The notes: a model not told the origin generated them from the letters alone. A DNA stretch of 24,708 bases from Protostelium mycophagum (GCA_002081555.1 MZNV01002649.1:1-24708), one strand, 5' to 3'. Positions 9,917 to 20,433 are shown, numbered from the stretch's first letter. Numbers and translations are program-made.

Positions 9917-10817
9917 TTATATGCGTGGAGAGACACATTTGCCAGACTTTGTTCTGATTAACCCAAAAAGATTTTTCATCTTCCTTGTCTCTCGCGGTCT
10001 CCTTTTTTTGTTTGACAACTGGTTTTGCAGTACCTGAGAACCATTAATCATCATATCATCACAATCATTTATTCTGATTTTATTTTTAGATTATAAGACA
10101 ACAAGTTCTTTCCACCTGCTGTTGAGACATACGCTGCTGGTCTGGTGAAGTGAAATCAGCGCTCGATAATGATTTAGCTCCTGCGAATCGATCTCTCGCC
10201 TTTGTGTTTTGAGAGGGTTCTGCTATGACGTCATCACAAATAGACACCGAAATGAAGATGACTTACCTCGTGTCATGTTTGGATGATTTCTTGTCGTGTG
10301 CTGAACTGGAGGTTCTTCTCCAAATGAATGGGCAACAGACTTTTTCAACTCCCATCGATATGCCTCTCCTTTCTCGCACTCGTATCTTGATTGATCAGCC
10401 ACGTAAGGTTCAATCGACTGACCTCTGTTGAAGATCATACGGGCGTATCTCTTCTGCTGGTAATGTTTCTGAAGAAAAATGTTCTCTCGCTCTTTCGTTG
10501 CCTCCCAATTCAAGACAACGGATTTGTTGTGGTTTCCAAGTATCAAGCGTCAAGGATCTGAAGAAATGAGCTCAAAAAGACTTTGTGGACATCATACCTA
10601 ACAAAACTAACGTGGACACCAAGACTTCTATGAAGTCCAGCGCATTTCAAGCATAGAAATATCCCCAGGTTTACTGAAGCCCATGTCGTTGGCTGTGCGT
10701 TGCATTCAAAACATCTCTAATTTCAATCAACCAAATTCCAAGATTTGTCGGGGGACTCACTTGATTCTTGTCTATCCGTAAAAGGGCCTGAATAGCCTGT
10801 GGTAGAGGCTCCGTCAT
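9917..10817 (-). CDS. ArfGAP domain protein (ARFGAP2/3-Glo3-like)
   Basis: A GTPase-activating protein for Arf, acting in vesicle coat turnover at Golgi/ER membranes. Exons are 10817-10761, 10716-10598, 10557-10423, 10385-10267, 10222-10116 and 10033-9917, giving 217 aa with consistent phases. The zinc finger is CFEC-x16-CLKC (C-x2-C-x16-C-x2-C). It is followed by [16 protein letters not shown], which contains the catalytic arginine, then [34 protein letters not shown] matches the Y.S..A..YR..L helix. [10 protein letters not shown] resembles the C-terminal KAISS motif of ARFGAP2/3. The protein is short for that subfamily. The last exon, ending in a basic [14 protein letters not shown] tail, is phase-consistent but not conserved, so the C-terminus is uncertain; another frame of it stays open to 9876. 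Confidence 0.87.
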
Positions 10818-11589
10818 GTGTGTGCGTGTTGTTTTGCTTTGGTTCACAGAAAAATTGTGATTAACAATCAGATATCAAAATGTCAAATTACAACCACCTG
10901 TCGGGGATCTGTGTGATATCAGCATCTCACAAAGTCGTTTTACAGGTCTCTTTCAGGTCTTAACCTCCAAACTTTCATCACTGAGGGTCACAACGTGACC
11001 TTTTTGCTGAGATGGATTGCTCCATCATGAAATGTTTTGTGAGGTGTTGTGAAGAGACTTTCTAAGCTTGTATGTGATTAAATGTCACATTTCTTATGGA
11101 GCAAAACACTCAAACACCTCGGGACATCACCACAGCGTAACAGAAAGAAGATGCACAAGGACAATTTATCAATAGTTGAGGCTCCATATTTTGGACACGC
11201 CAGAAGAAACCCAAGACATGATGGAGGCACCATCACTGTCTGCTTTCTGCAGAACATCAGAATTGTTGTGCCACAAATAACATGTTCTTCGAATATTCAA
11301 AGACATTTGGCTCATTGCGAGTGCACAAATAAACCAGAAAAACTACGTTTTCGATGTAGTTATATAAGACTGTGCAATTTACGATGAGTTGTATTATCTG
11401 CTGCTCCTCACTGCGGCTGAGCCGCAATAAAACGAATATTTCTGTAACAAAATCGCAATTCAAAGGACACCAAAAATACACAAACTTTTGTTTCTAAAAA
11501 CATTGTATATGTATGCCACAAATGTTTTTCAGGCACAAAACACTTTGATATAGTTCTACCATCAATGTTGTGGCTTTGTAACACCAGAT
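10818..11589. other. 0.77-kb gap upstream of the ArfGAP gene
   Basis: This is the largest gene-free stretch. It contains the palindrome GGTCAC-AAC-GTGACC (10986-11000) followed by T5, and the palindromic hairpin TGCGGCTGAGCCGCA (11412-11426) followed by ATAAAA. TTGTGCCACAA near 11268 recurs inverted at about 14639. Short open frames at 11082-11387 (+) and 11257-11481 (-) have no family signal. An alternative last exon of the FTS gene could lie at 11394-11441 (-). Confidence 0.5.
10986..11000. repeat. Perfect palindrome followed by T5
   Basis: GGTCAC and GTGACC are separated by AAC and followed by TTTTT. It could be a cruciform, a dimeric-protein site or a 3'-end hairpin; nothing in the context decides. 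Confidence 0.8.
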
Positions 11590-12893
11590 TTAAACTATCA
11601 GAAAGAATGGACTCACTCGGTCCAAAATCGCGGCCTGTATGGACCCGTGTGTGCTCTCATCGAAAGGGCTGAATCTTAATCCGCTCATCTCATAGCAACT
11701 AGAGATGGAGTCCTCTGCACATCTCCTCGCCTCTTCTTGGAATTTTAATCTGTCGTTGTTGAACCTGTCAGGATGAATGTCTTTCATTTATTTTGTGGAT
11801 TTGAATCAAGTAGACATAAAATGTAAAGTGGTTTGTAACAATGAGATTTTAGTTTGTTGAGACGAAATGATGCTGTATTGTTTTCCATAAACAAGGTCGA
11901 AACAACATGGACAAAGACTTACATGTCGGCCGCATATTGATTTAACGGCTCGGCAGTATCAATTTTATAAAACACCCTCTTAACATAATTCAGAACCTGT
12001 TGTCATCAGTACTCTACTCTCTGTCTTCCTTCGTGTGTTGCAACGTGGATGTTTTTGTGGAAAGCAAATATACATCTTTTGTTCTTCTGTGTATTTTTCA
12101 AGCAGCAGAATTTATTTTGTGGCAACAACTAGCAAAGGTTGTGCCTTTGTTCATCATAAACTTGATCGATCTTTGGAATCATTTGATACATTTGAGCTCA
12201 TTTTATTGCAGCTTTACCGCAATGAAGACTGTTGAGAATATAGAACTGCTGATGTCACAATTTGAGGGTTCTTCGTAATGGCACCCTCAACGACATGTTA
12301 ATACACACCTGCCATAGATAATCCCTCTCTGGATTCCACTTTGGAAAAGCTCGCTGTATATTTAAAGATCCTGATTCCACATCGATCTGAGGATGAAAAA
12401 CTCTAGAACAAAATTGTATCACTGGCGCATACTCTGGATATCTACGTCTTAATTCAATAAAAAAATCAAACAAAATGAAATGGTAGAGGAGATAAAAAAT
12501 GCAAACATACACTCACTTTCGTGGGATGATTAGATCAAATTTGAAGACTGAATTACGATACAGCCCTTGTCTGATGAATATGACGCAATTCCACACTGTT
12601 CATTTTAGAATGGTGATGAATCAGTATCAGGCTCACCAAAGGTGGAAGTTAATGATGGTACAACATACAAACCACTCGAAATTCGTTCGGCCATGTATTT
12701 ACTACGATCATTTAGCCTTCACACAGAAACATGATGAATTGATCTCTCACTATTCAATTAAGATGCGATACTCTCTGGAATATTGAGAGTAGGTGTCAAC
12801 ATCGGACTGGTCTAAATCATCTCCAGAGACATCTGAACGAGGTGAGTCGACTTGTGGCTCCGCCATGAAATCCTGATTTTGATGCATAGACAT
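11590..12893 (-). CDS. AKTIP: FTS/AKTIP homologue (inactive E2-like UEV protein)
   Basis: A catalytically dead ubiquitin-E2 variant. In animals and fungi FTS joins Hook and FHIP in the FHF complex, linking endosomes to dynein. Exons are 12893-12751, 12701-12637, 12595-12517, 12447-12309, 11996-11923 and 11764-11590, giving 224 aa. After an acidic leader, EYRILIEYKYMAE and SGLYVVPSLTSTFVW precede NCVIFIRQGLYRNSVFKF. Then come RRYPEYAPVIQF, VFHPQIDVESGSLNI, AFPKWNPERDYLWQ and VLNYVKRVFYKIDTAEPLN, which is very close to the FTS block RRVFYKIDTA..LN. No Cys sits where an active E2 would have it; the position after VFHP carries QID. The tail is FSPFDESTHGSIQ. A good GTGAGT donor at 11616 suggests an alternative final exon at 11441-11394. 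Introns 11997-12308 (312 nt) and 11765-11922 (158 nt) are unusually long here. Confidence 0.88.
12119..12300 (-). ncRNA. Possible structured RNA inside a 312-nt intron
   Basis: Reading the FTS sense strand, the long intron holds TTGAGGGT-loop-ACCCTCAA (8-bp stem), then ATTGCGGTAAAGCTGCAAT, then ATAAAA, which fits an H-box ANANNA pattern. Next comes GGCACAAC-loop-GTTGTTGCC followed directly by ACA. This resembles a hairpin-hinge-hairpin-ACA snoRNA, but guide pockets cannot be assigned by eye and the pairings are imperfect. Confidence 0.2.
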
Positions 12894-13066
12894 GCGGATA
12901 ATTGCGATTACGTATCAAAAAAATCTGAAAAGAATTTTAAAAAATAAAAAATTCTGAAAAGAAAATCTTTATATTTTTTTATTTTTCTGCATAAAAAAAT
13001 AATCCAAACTCAATCATCACAATTCATGATGCAAAATCATCCATAGACATTCGATCGACATCTTTA
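12894..13066. other. AT-rich spacer
   Basis: 173 bp separate the start of the FTS gene from the end of the ZC3HC1-like gene, both on the minus strand. It is dominated by AAAAAAT/ATTTTT runs (12920-12990), with AATAAT and AATAAA-like signals for the minus-strand gene ending at its left. No coding signal is seen. Confidence 0.5.
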
Positions 13067-15862
13067 TCATTGCAGTAAAACTTCTCCTCTCAACACATCT
13101 CTCACGAACGAGACCGGATCGGCGTTTCTCCTCTCTTTGCTTCTATCTCCTCCTTCTACATTCTTCTCTTTAGACAACAACTGCCTCAACAACAGAGACC
13201 ATGAGGCCTCCGCGCCTGCACGACGCCACGGACAATAGTACTTGTGCTCCTCTAAAGGAGAGAAGTATCTGTATGTCTCCCTCCTCTTTGTGGAGTCTTC
13301 TTGGTCCTCTGCTGGCCTCTTGTTGTTGGGTGGTTCCTCTGTGTGCTCTGGTATGGTGGGCGTTGGAGGTGTCTCTGGACGAGGTTGTTCTATCTCTTGA
13401 TTGTCTTTAGGTGCCTCTGTTGTGGATGTAGTCTGCTGCTCCTGTGTTGTAGATTGCTGTTCGTCAACAGTAGAGGGTACTGTGGGATTCTCTGTTGTAG
13501 ATGTAGGTTTTTCTATTGTAGATGGAAGCTCCTTGGTTGTAGATACTGATTCCTCTGAAGGTGCATTTCCCTCTGTTGAGACAGGTGTCTCTGTTGTAGA
13601 TGCAGGTTGTTCCTGTGAGATGGATCCCTCTTGTCCCTCCACTGTAGATGGTGCTGTCACGATATTCTCTTCTGTTGTAGAATCCGTTCTCTCTGGTCCA
13701 GCATGTTCCTCTTCATCATCATTACCGTCCATCTGGGAGATATTTCCTTTCCCATCCTCTTCGTCATCACTGTCACTCAACACGATTGGATCCGATGAAG
13801 ATACCGCAGGAGCACTCTTCTTCACTGCATGCGGTCGTTGAGATATGGCTTGCCTCAATATCTCCTCTTCTTCTTCTTCGTCCATGCTCCCCTCTTCATC
13901 ATCCTCTTCCTCTTCCTCTTGATTTTGATCTTGATCTTCCTCTGCCTCTTCTTGGTATTTTTCCTGTGTTGTGTCCTCTTCTTTATCCTCTTCTTCAGCA
14001 TCCTCTTCTTCAGCATCCTCTTCCTCAGCATCATCTTGTTCAGCATCATCTTCCTCAGCATCATCTTCTTCGTCTTCTTCATCATCTGGTTCTTGTTCTG
14101 AATTATCTTGTGGTGATACCTTCTCTCTGTTTAAGAGAAAGAGGCCCTCAATCTCGGAATCCTTAGTTTCTGCATCAGCTTCCATCTGATTCTCCTCATC
14201 CTCTTCGTTGTCATCATCATCCTCACTGCCCTCATCATCCTCAGCATCTTTGTTGTCACCATCATCTTGACCAGGAAAAGCGATCTGTTCAGGTTCTTCA
14301 ACAGTTTCTTCATCAGGGTTGACATTAGGATCCTCTTTATCCATCTCCTCATTCTCATTCCCATCACCTCCATCATGCATCTCAAATGGAACATCACTCT
14401 CCATCATGTCCGCTGCAACTTCCTCTTGATAGACTTCTTGATAAACCTCTTGAGGGATCTCCTCTACAACGGGTGGTGGTGGTGGGATCTCTATACTGTC
14501 TGTGTCCTCTAATATCTACAATCGTTAATTTAGATATTTTTTCAAAAATAAAGTAATTTTTTGAAAAGAATGAAATATTAATATTTCTACTCAGTAGAAA
14601 TGAATGTAGTTGGCGTGGCTCATTATAAACATGTACAAAATTGTGGCACAAAATCAACCAAAATCTCTTGATGTTTTGATATAATAATTATATTTTCTTC
14701 AATTTTCAATATCTGTTCTCTTAACGTCATATATAATGAATAATAATTATATCGTCACCTCTGCTGCAGAGTAACTATCTATTCTTGGTGTCCTCTGACA
14801 TTCTAAACATATGATGTGTTGGGCATCATGACCCCTCCAACCGCACAGAGCCAGATATATACATGCTATATACACCCCTCCTTGTGGTGTCGCCGCTTGT
14901 GCCTCTGTCACACCTCTGGCCATCCTTCTGAGCTCCATAAGTGGCAGCTGTTGTGAGACATTCCCTCCTTCTGTTAATTGGCTCCTCTGCTGAGCGTAAA
15001 TTTTTTTAGTTTTTTTATTTTTTATGGAAATATTTCAAGTGATGATTACTTTTATGTGTACGACTGTATAGAGAGTAAATACATCATTTGATGCAGAAAT
15101 GAATCAATGTATTTTTGATGGTCGAAGTCATTAGAGCTTAAAGGCAGCAGAGCCACAGAAATCTTTCAATAAATGTGATCATCAAGTCCAAAATGATATC
15201 AATTCTTCACCAGAGTACGTCTGAATGACGGATCAATGGCCGGTACAGTTTGGAGCTGAAAAAGAGATTCCAAACGATTGAGAAACTCCATTTTGATGGA
15301 ATACAGAGCTGTATCTTCTGTATCCTCTTTGTATGAATAATCGAGATGAACTTGTCCAAAGCTCACGGGGCATGATCCTGATCTCCAAGGACAGAATTCT
15401 CGATGTCCATTTTGTAATTTGTTCTTAAATTGTTCGACATATCGCTCGACTGCGATTTTCAATATGTTTGGAGAGCTGCAAGATTTTACCTGCTTGTTGA
15501 TTTGATTGAAGAAGGGCAGAGAGGTGATAGACAAGCATAGCCCTGCAAGTCACACACTGTAAAGTGTCTGGTGCGACATTGATCCAACCGTGGCGAGCAC
15601 ATTCCATGAAACTAAGTGCAGAAGGCTTCGCAAACCATTGCCAAGTCTTAAATGTAGATACTCTCTTTCGATATTCCTGTACCGATCAGAAATGATCAGG
15701 TGCGAGCGATTTTACCTTCACATCAGTTGGATTACAAGAGGAGGTGTTTTCTTCAGCCCCATTTGTGCCATGTATGGTTGGTAATGGAACCACCAATCTT
15801 CTAAGCTCCTCCAACACCTTTGTGGACATAGTCTCGAACGGGAGCGGTTCGGTGCTCGTCAT
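13067..15862 (-). CDS. ZC3HC1: ZC3HC1/NIPA-type C3HC zinc-finger protein (nuclear basket)
   Basis: The family (human ZC3HC1, yeast Pml39) carries two tandem BIR-like zinc modules and binds the nuclear-pore basket protein TPR/Mlp. Exons 15862-15716, 15676-15490, 15449-15211, 14989-14759 and 14515-13067 give 750 aa. The first module has CARHGWINVAPDTLQCVTC and later GHREFCPW. The second has CGWRGHDAQHIICLEC and, after a long insert, HKYYCPWRR. ASWSLLLRQLL matches the conserved helix after the last motif. The insert (about residues 305-690) is extreme: a Glu/Asp tract with a pentapeptide repeat, a SUMO-interaction-like DPIVLSDSDDEEDG near residue 505, then a Ser/Thr-Glu tract (STTE repeats) and Pro-rich TPPTPTIPE. 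Human ZC3HC1 is about 500 aa, so the insert explains the extra length. It is divergent from the patatin gene. Confidence 0.88.
13986..14060 (-). repeat. Five tandem 15-bp units in the acidic insert
   Basis: The plus strand shows five consecutive 15-bp units of the form TC(C/A)TCTT(C/G)(T/C)TCAGCA, beginning at 13986, 14001, 14016, 14031 and 14046. On the coding strand they give a DAEED-like pentapeptide repeat. The first two units are identical. A sixth unit decays after 14061. Confidence 0.9.
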
Positions 15863-15867
15863 CTCTC

Positions 15868-15875
15868 GATGTGAT
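15868..15875. promoter_or_regulatory. GATGTGAT motif in the ZC3HC1/patatin divergent gap
   Basis: The 8-mer lies five bases upstream of the ZC3HC1 start codon and 112 bases upstream of the patatin start. The same 8-mer occurs in three other head-to-head gaps. Its role as a promoter element is inferred. Confidence 0.35.
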
Positions 15876-15986
15876 ATTCAAATTGGCCCGTGAAGATTAT
15901 ACGTAAATGGGGAATTGAGAAATTTCACAGCACCGGACCAGGAAGATGTGAGCTCACGAAAGACCAACAAATACAAAACGAACAGC

Positions 15987-17654
15987 ATGGGACAAGACAC
16001 GAACACGAATGGAAATGTCAGACCTCCTGCAGAGGCAGGAGGAGTACCGAAGAAACCGTTCCGCATCCTTGCATTGGATGGAGGTGATTTTCACGTTGAA
16101 GATCTGTGAATTGAAGCAAGCAGGTGGTGCGAGAGGAGTTTTACAAGCTGCACTCTTGAAGAGAATCTCAAGAGATTATCCTTCACTGTTTGATGGAATT
16201 GATATGTTTACGGGGACAAGCGCTGGATCTTTAAATGCTGCTGCTTTGGCCTCTGGAAAAACGATTGATCAATTGCTCGACATTTGGACAGGAGAAGCGG
16301 GAACAGTCTTTAGTCGTTCATGCTGGAGAAAGGTGTCGTCAATCCAAAGCCATGTTCTTCTGACACGAGTAGATTCGCAGTGTCAACTACATCTTCGAGA
16401 GCGCCTATGACAACAAACCTTTGTTAGATATGGCAGCTGAAGTGGTAGGAAAGGACACTATAGGGGATGTGGAGAAGAGGATCCTTATTCCTGCCTTCAA
16501 TTTGGACCCAAATGATGATAGTAATGGTGGCAACATCCCCCAGGTATTGACGTACATTAATACACAAGTCTTATAAGAGTAGCCTCCCGAGCAAGGATCA
16601 ACAGTGAACATGATCAGTAACATCTATCATCCAAACATGAATCCCATACTCACCCCATTCGTGAGGTGATCAACTCTTATCAGATCTCTTGTTGTTTATC
16701 TATCTTTGCCACTGACGTCGCACTGTTAAGACATACGTTTTATTGTAATTTTTATTCCAAAGATCCTCTGAAAGATATCTTATTCACTTGTGCAGCGGAG
16801 TGAAAGGAAGGCCCACACCTTTCCCAAAAGACCGCCGCTGGTTCCCAGAATATTTTCACAATTTCCCAAACTCTAAAAATAGCAACATTACCCTCGTCGA
16901 CGCCTGCGTCAGATCCGCCGCGGCCCCCACATATTTCCCCATCTATCAAGGCTATGTAGATGGCGGTGTTTACGCAAACAATCCGGCACTCAGCGCCATC
17001 ACATCGTGCATCTGCGAGGGGATAGACCTCAAAGACATCTGTATACTGTCTCTGTCCACCGGCAATAATCCACAATTTATTGGTAAAGAGCAGTATGGCG
17101 ATGGTGAGTGTTTCATCTGATGTAGAAAGATACGAAGGACCAAAACAATAGGCCGTGGCGCTCTGCGCTATAAATAGACTTGATGATGAGACAATATCTA
17201 GTTGTGGTTACATCTACATAATTGTAGATGTATTTCACATTGTGGCATATAGCGTTCAAATTCTCACTATTACTAGGGAACTGGGGCATCTACAACTGGG
17301 GTCTTCAGTTGATTGATATGTTGATGGAATCAACCAGCTCTGCTGCCACTCATCAAGCTGCATGTCTACTCGGGAAGCAATTCTTGAGGTGATCATCACG
17401 ATCCATTTTAATGTGAATAATCAATGATGTTCGTGAAGGGTCGATCCGTTACTTCCTCGTGATATAGAGTTGGATGATGCCAATAGTGACACAATGAACC
17501 TGTTGATCAACATCGCAGAGCAGGTGATGCTCTGATCATGCATTTGGGGAAGTGAGATTAACTCTTGCAGATGGATGTAACACCGATTGTAGAATGGCTG
17601 AAGATCTACTGGGTCGAACATCCTGATCATTCTGTCGATAAAGTCGATGCATGA
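15987..17654 (+). CDS. Patatin-like phospholipase
   Basis: A Ser-Asp dyad acyl hydrolase acting on phospholipid or galactolipid acyl chains. Exons 15987-16083, 16124-16337, 16381-16543, 16583-16665, 16796-17103, 17277-17388, 17439-17523 and 17571-17654 give 381 aa with consistent phases. The oxyanion-hole loop DGGGARG spans residues 31-37. GTSAGS holds nucleophile Ser65, and VDGGVYANNP holds Asp241. WFPEYFHNFP and SAAAPTYFPIYQGYVDGG are standard patatin blocks. No signal peptide is seen. The start at 15987 (MGQDTNTNG) follows an A-rich leader; an in-frame ATG at 15915 adds 24 residues but leaves only 52 bp to the divergent ZC3HC1 start. The intron 2 donor could be 16335 or 16338. Introns 16666-16795 (130 nt) and 17104-17276 (173 nt) are long for this window. 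Confidence 0.88.
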
Positions 17655-17718
17655 ACAGAAACAAATGGAATATAATAAATAATGATGTAAAATGATCATC
17701 ATCTTTCATACATTTATG

Positions 17719-18963
17719 CTATAGATCGCCTTCGCTGAGGTCCTCATCGAATTCACCAAAGATGAGTTGTGTGGTTCCAGCATGGGGAGTGGTGGGCTTG
17801 CTGATGTTGCCGGTGTTGTTCTTCAACTGTATCTTTCTTGTCTTTCCTCCCAATTTCACTTTGATGTGATGCACGATCAAGTCAATGGCCACAATGTTGT
17901 CAGAACCACGGGGAATGATCACATCGGCAGACTTCATGGTCTATAATTCATCAGTGATCAACAAAAGACTCATCACGAAGCTTCTTGTCTTTGTACTCCT
18001 GACATTCACAAAATACATACCGGCAAGACGTAGTTGTCAAAGGCAGGCTTGACAGTAGCCTCATATTGAGCCAGGACACCACCCAAATCTCTTCCTCGAG
18101 TTTTGATGTCTCTCAAGACTGAAAATACTCAGCTCATGCATCATCATGAAGAATAGCAGACTCTGCTGTCGATTAAACAAGAGTGCTCACTTCTTCTGGC
18201 GAGTCTAAGGTCGGAGTCTGTGTCGACGAAGATCTTCATGTGCATGTAGTTCATGATCCTCTGTTCATAGAAGACGAGAATACCCTCAAAGAGGATGATG
18301 TCTATCGCACAGAGTGATGTCCATTCAGAAACACTGCTTCTGCCAAGTGTGAGACAGTATCCATTGTTTCGTTGTCATTCGTGAGAACGAATCAAGGTTT
18401 GGCTCCAGGTTTAAAGACAATGATGAGATGAGCGAATGACATACCGAGAGTGTGTCACATAATCATAAGCAGGAATCTTGACGTTCTTTCCCTCTCTTAA
18501 ATCACGGAGAGTTGCCTCGATCAGGTCCCAGTCAAACGCGTCTGTGATTTTTTCAGGTTGTCTTTTCTGGAACAGCCCAACCAAAGGTGCAGAATAGAAA
18601 ATCATTGTCCTTAAAAGTGTTGAAAGACAAACCTGGATGGTCGAAATTATAGGTCTTTGGGTCGGTGCCAGGCTCTAAACTTTTGTAAAAACAGTCCTGT
18701 GATATCATTGCCACACGATGCCTGTCGATACCCAGCTCATCCACAATAATGTCGCAGACGGAAGTCTTTCCAGAGGCTGTTCCTCCTGCCACCCCAATGA
18801 TGAAGGGTAGATCCGCTCCAACTTGAATCTGTCTGTCGCTGTGTTCATGAGTGAGTCCGATGTTTGGAAGGGAATGGGAGATGTTCTTTCTGTTGCTGGA
18901 AGGGCTCTCTGCATCTCCTTGTTTGCGTCTAATATGCAAAGCGGGTGAAGCTGCTCTGTCCAT
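17719..18963 (-). CDS. Uridine/cytidine kinase
   Basis: A pyrimidine-salvage kinase that phosphorylates uridine and cytidine to UMP and CMP with ATP. Exons 18963-18633, 18541-18445, 18339-18191, 18118-18021 and 17940-17719 give 298 aa. After a polar leader of about 50 residues, the P-loop reads [12 protein letters not shown] (57-68). [87 protein letters not shown], and [22 protein letters not shown] follow in family order. The longer intron 18340-18444 is needed to join HSR to a 12-residue segment before DIILFEG. No UPRT domain is fused at the C-terminus, which ends in an acidic [11 protein letters not shown]. It converges with patatin (64-bp gap) and diverges from the small gene at 19100. 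Confidence 0.92.
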
Positions 18964-19082
18964 TGGGAATGAGAAATGAGAACCTGACGGAAAGAAGGTG
19001 CGTCTCTAAAATCTGCGAAGACAATTAATTGCGATAAGCTGACACTGTTCCAAGAATAGATTACTCGCACATCAGGAGCAGT

Positions 19083-19090
19083 ATCACATC
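19083..19090. promoter_or_regulatory. ATCACATC motif upstream of the gene at 19100
   Basis: The motif sits nine bases before ATG 19100 in the context TATCACATCACAACCACC. It is one of four head-to-head gaps that carry this 8-mer. Confidence 0.35.
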
Positions 19091-19099
19091 ACAACCACC

Positions 19100-19684
19100 A
19101 TGGACGGCATCGGAAAGCACCCTAACGATCTTGCACCCTCCAAGTCAGGAAAGAAGACCTTTTCAGAACACGGAAACTGGAAAGAGACCACAGAGAGGGC
19201 CAAAACTGCCGCCGATGGTGAAGTGGTGAGTCACTCCTCTTCTTTATGTGCTGAATGAAGCTAGTCTCGCTTTCAAACAACCAGCGGTAACTTTAATGGT
19301 GGCAAAGGAGATCGCCCAGCACCTGTGATCCCGAAAGATCACTCTCACGGTGTCATGTTTGGACATGGTGAGGACGAGAACTCTGACCAATTTCAAACTA
19401 CTTACAGTGAGTAATGAAATTCAATGATTAACCATGACTGAAAATGGAAGGTTCCACCATTCAGGCCAATCAGAATGAGAAGTCCGCTCATCTAACTTCT
19501 GTTGATCGAGTCTATGTTGGAAGAGCCGCACCTGATAAAGGACGAGAGTCGACCGAAGAACAGCAGACAAGAACCGTTGGAAGTAAGCTTTTCAGAAATA
19601 AGATGACCCAGACACTGACCACCTTTAGAGGCACATGGAAGCGTTGGTCAGAAAGCTGCCTACAACCCTATCACTGGGGAGTAA
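19100..19684 (+). CDS. Small polar protein ending NPITGE
   Basis: I do not recognise a named family. Exons 19100-19225, 19265-19406, 19451-19582 and 19629-19684 give 151 aa with consistent phases. The sequence is hydrophilic and Gly/Asn/Lys-rich with no helix-forming hydrophobic stretch, so it is probably disordered. Recognisable pieces are KHPNDLAPSKSGKKTFSEHG, HSHGVMFGHGEDENSD, VYVGRAAPDKGRES and the final AHGSVGQKAAYNPITGE. C-terminal NPITGE-type endings occur in small protist proteins of unknown function; I cannot go further. The start codon is in a good context (ACCACCATGG). The gene diverges from uridine kinase and converges on RPB11. Confidence 0.65.
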
Positions 19685-19936
19685 CTTGTATGAATTTGAT
19701 AAATATCTTGTGCAATAAGTTGTTCATTCTGGGGTGGCAGTTGAATGATAGGGGAACAGATGGTGCTGTGATCGTTGTACACTTCAGTTGGTTTCAAAAG
19801 AGTAGAGAGCTTGGAGCTCTGAGTGTCGTTGGGTGCGTGGTACAACCGACGTGACAAATTTGAAGAGGCTTGATGATTTGGAGTATCACCGGTCATAATT
19901 CCAACATTGTATCCCTCATTCAAAGAGGTTTATTAT

Positions 19937-20433
19937 CTACATGTAATCCTCTCCACCGTTATTTCTTTGAGCAACAGCGAACTGTTTAGATGAGAAATAC
20001 AACCGGCATGGAGTGAAATTACCTTGAATCTCTCCTCCATCACGGCAAATTCACTGATGAGATCGGTAAGTGATGTCGCCAAGGCCTTCTCTGGTGCAAT
20101 CTGCCCGCTTGTTTGAACTCGGATGGTAATAGAGTGTTCCAGAGGATGAGGAACTCTATATCCAGCAAAGATGATGTTTTCTTTATCTCTATGTAATTGC
20201 CTGGAAAAATAAATGATTCATTAACAACGGCAATATAAGAGCTTACATTCTCACAATGTTGCCGAGAGTGTGATCCTCTTTTTGAATGGTAAATAGAGTC
20301 GAATGGGGTATTTTAGTGTCAGGTTGGACTGAGACCCTAAAAAATGAACACTTTGTCCATCGCAGGAATAAATGGCTTACTTCTTTTGTCCATCGGCTAA
20401 CACAAACAACTCATAGTCATCGGGTCTATTCAT
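19937..20433 (-). CDS. RPB11: RNA polymerase II subunit RPB11
   Basis: RPB11 pairs with RPB3 to nucleate polymerase II assembly. Exons 20433-20381, 20336-20247, 20200-20023 and 19981-19937 give 121 aa, matching the usual 115-125 aa. The sequence starts MNRPDDYELFVLADGQKK, then KIPHSTLFTIQKEDHTLGN, the family signature. IIFAGYRVPHPLEHSITIRV and TDLISEFAVMEERFKFAV follow. The last exon ends RNNGGEDYM. The absence of a longer charged tail and the FTI.KEDHTLGN block favour RPB11 over RPC19. It is divergent from MED1, so one 102-bp gap may drive two parts of the Pol II machinery. Confidence 0.93.

Noticed and set aside
11590-11787. HPD tripeptide suggesting a J-domain protein
   Set aside because: HPD falls in the intron just upstream of exon 6 of the FTS gene. 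The exon itself continues the FTS sequence after FYKIDTAEPLN and no J-domain helices surround it.
12000-12278. 92-aa plus-strand frame inside the FTS intron
   Set aside because: It is rich in Phe/Leu/Ser from AT-rich sequence, has no homology I recognise and no splice support. The hairpins in the same interval are a better lead.
13400-14190. Long plus-strand frames rich in Ser/Leu/Phe opposite the acidic tract
   Set aside because: They are the antisense of GAA/GAT-rich coding sequence, which removes stops from other frames. The minus frame has conserved zinc-finger motifs and agreeing splice phases.
11257-14650. TTGTGCCACAA (about 11268) and its inverted copy (about 14639) as a dispersed element
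   Set aside because: Only 11 bases match and the flanks diverge quickly. A near-palindromic 11-mer twice in AT-rich spacers is weak evidence.
19660-19923. 87-aa minus-strand frame as a C-terminal extension of RPB11
   Set aside because: Splicing 19982-20022 gives a normal RPB11 end and a stop at 19937. The longer frame has no family counterpart and overlaps the neighbouring gene's last exon, so it is taken as 3' UTR.
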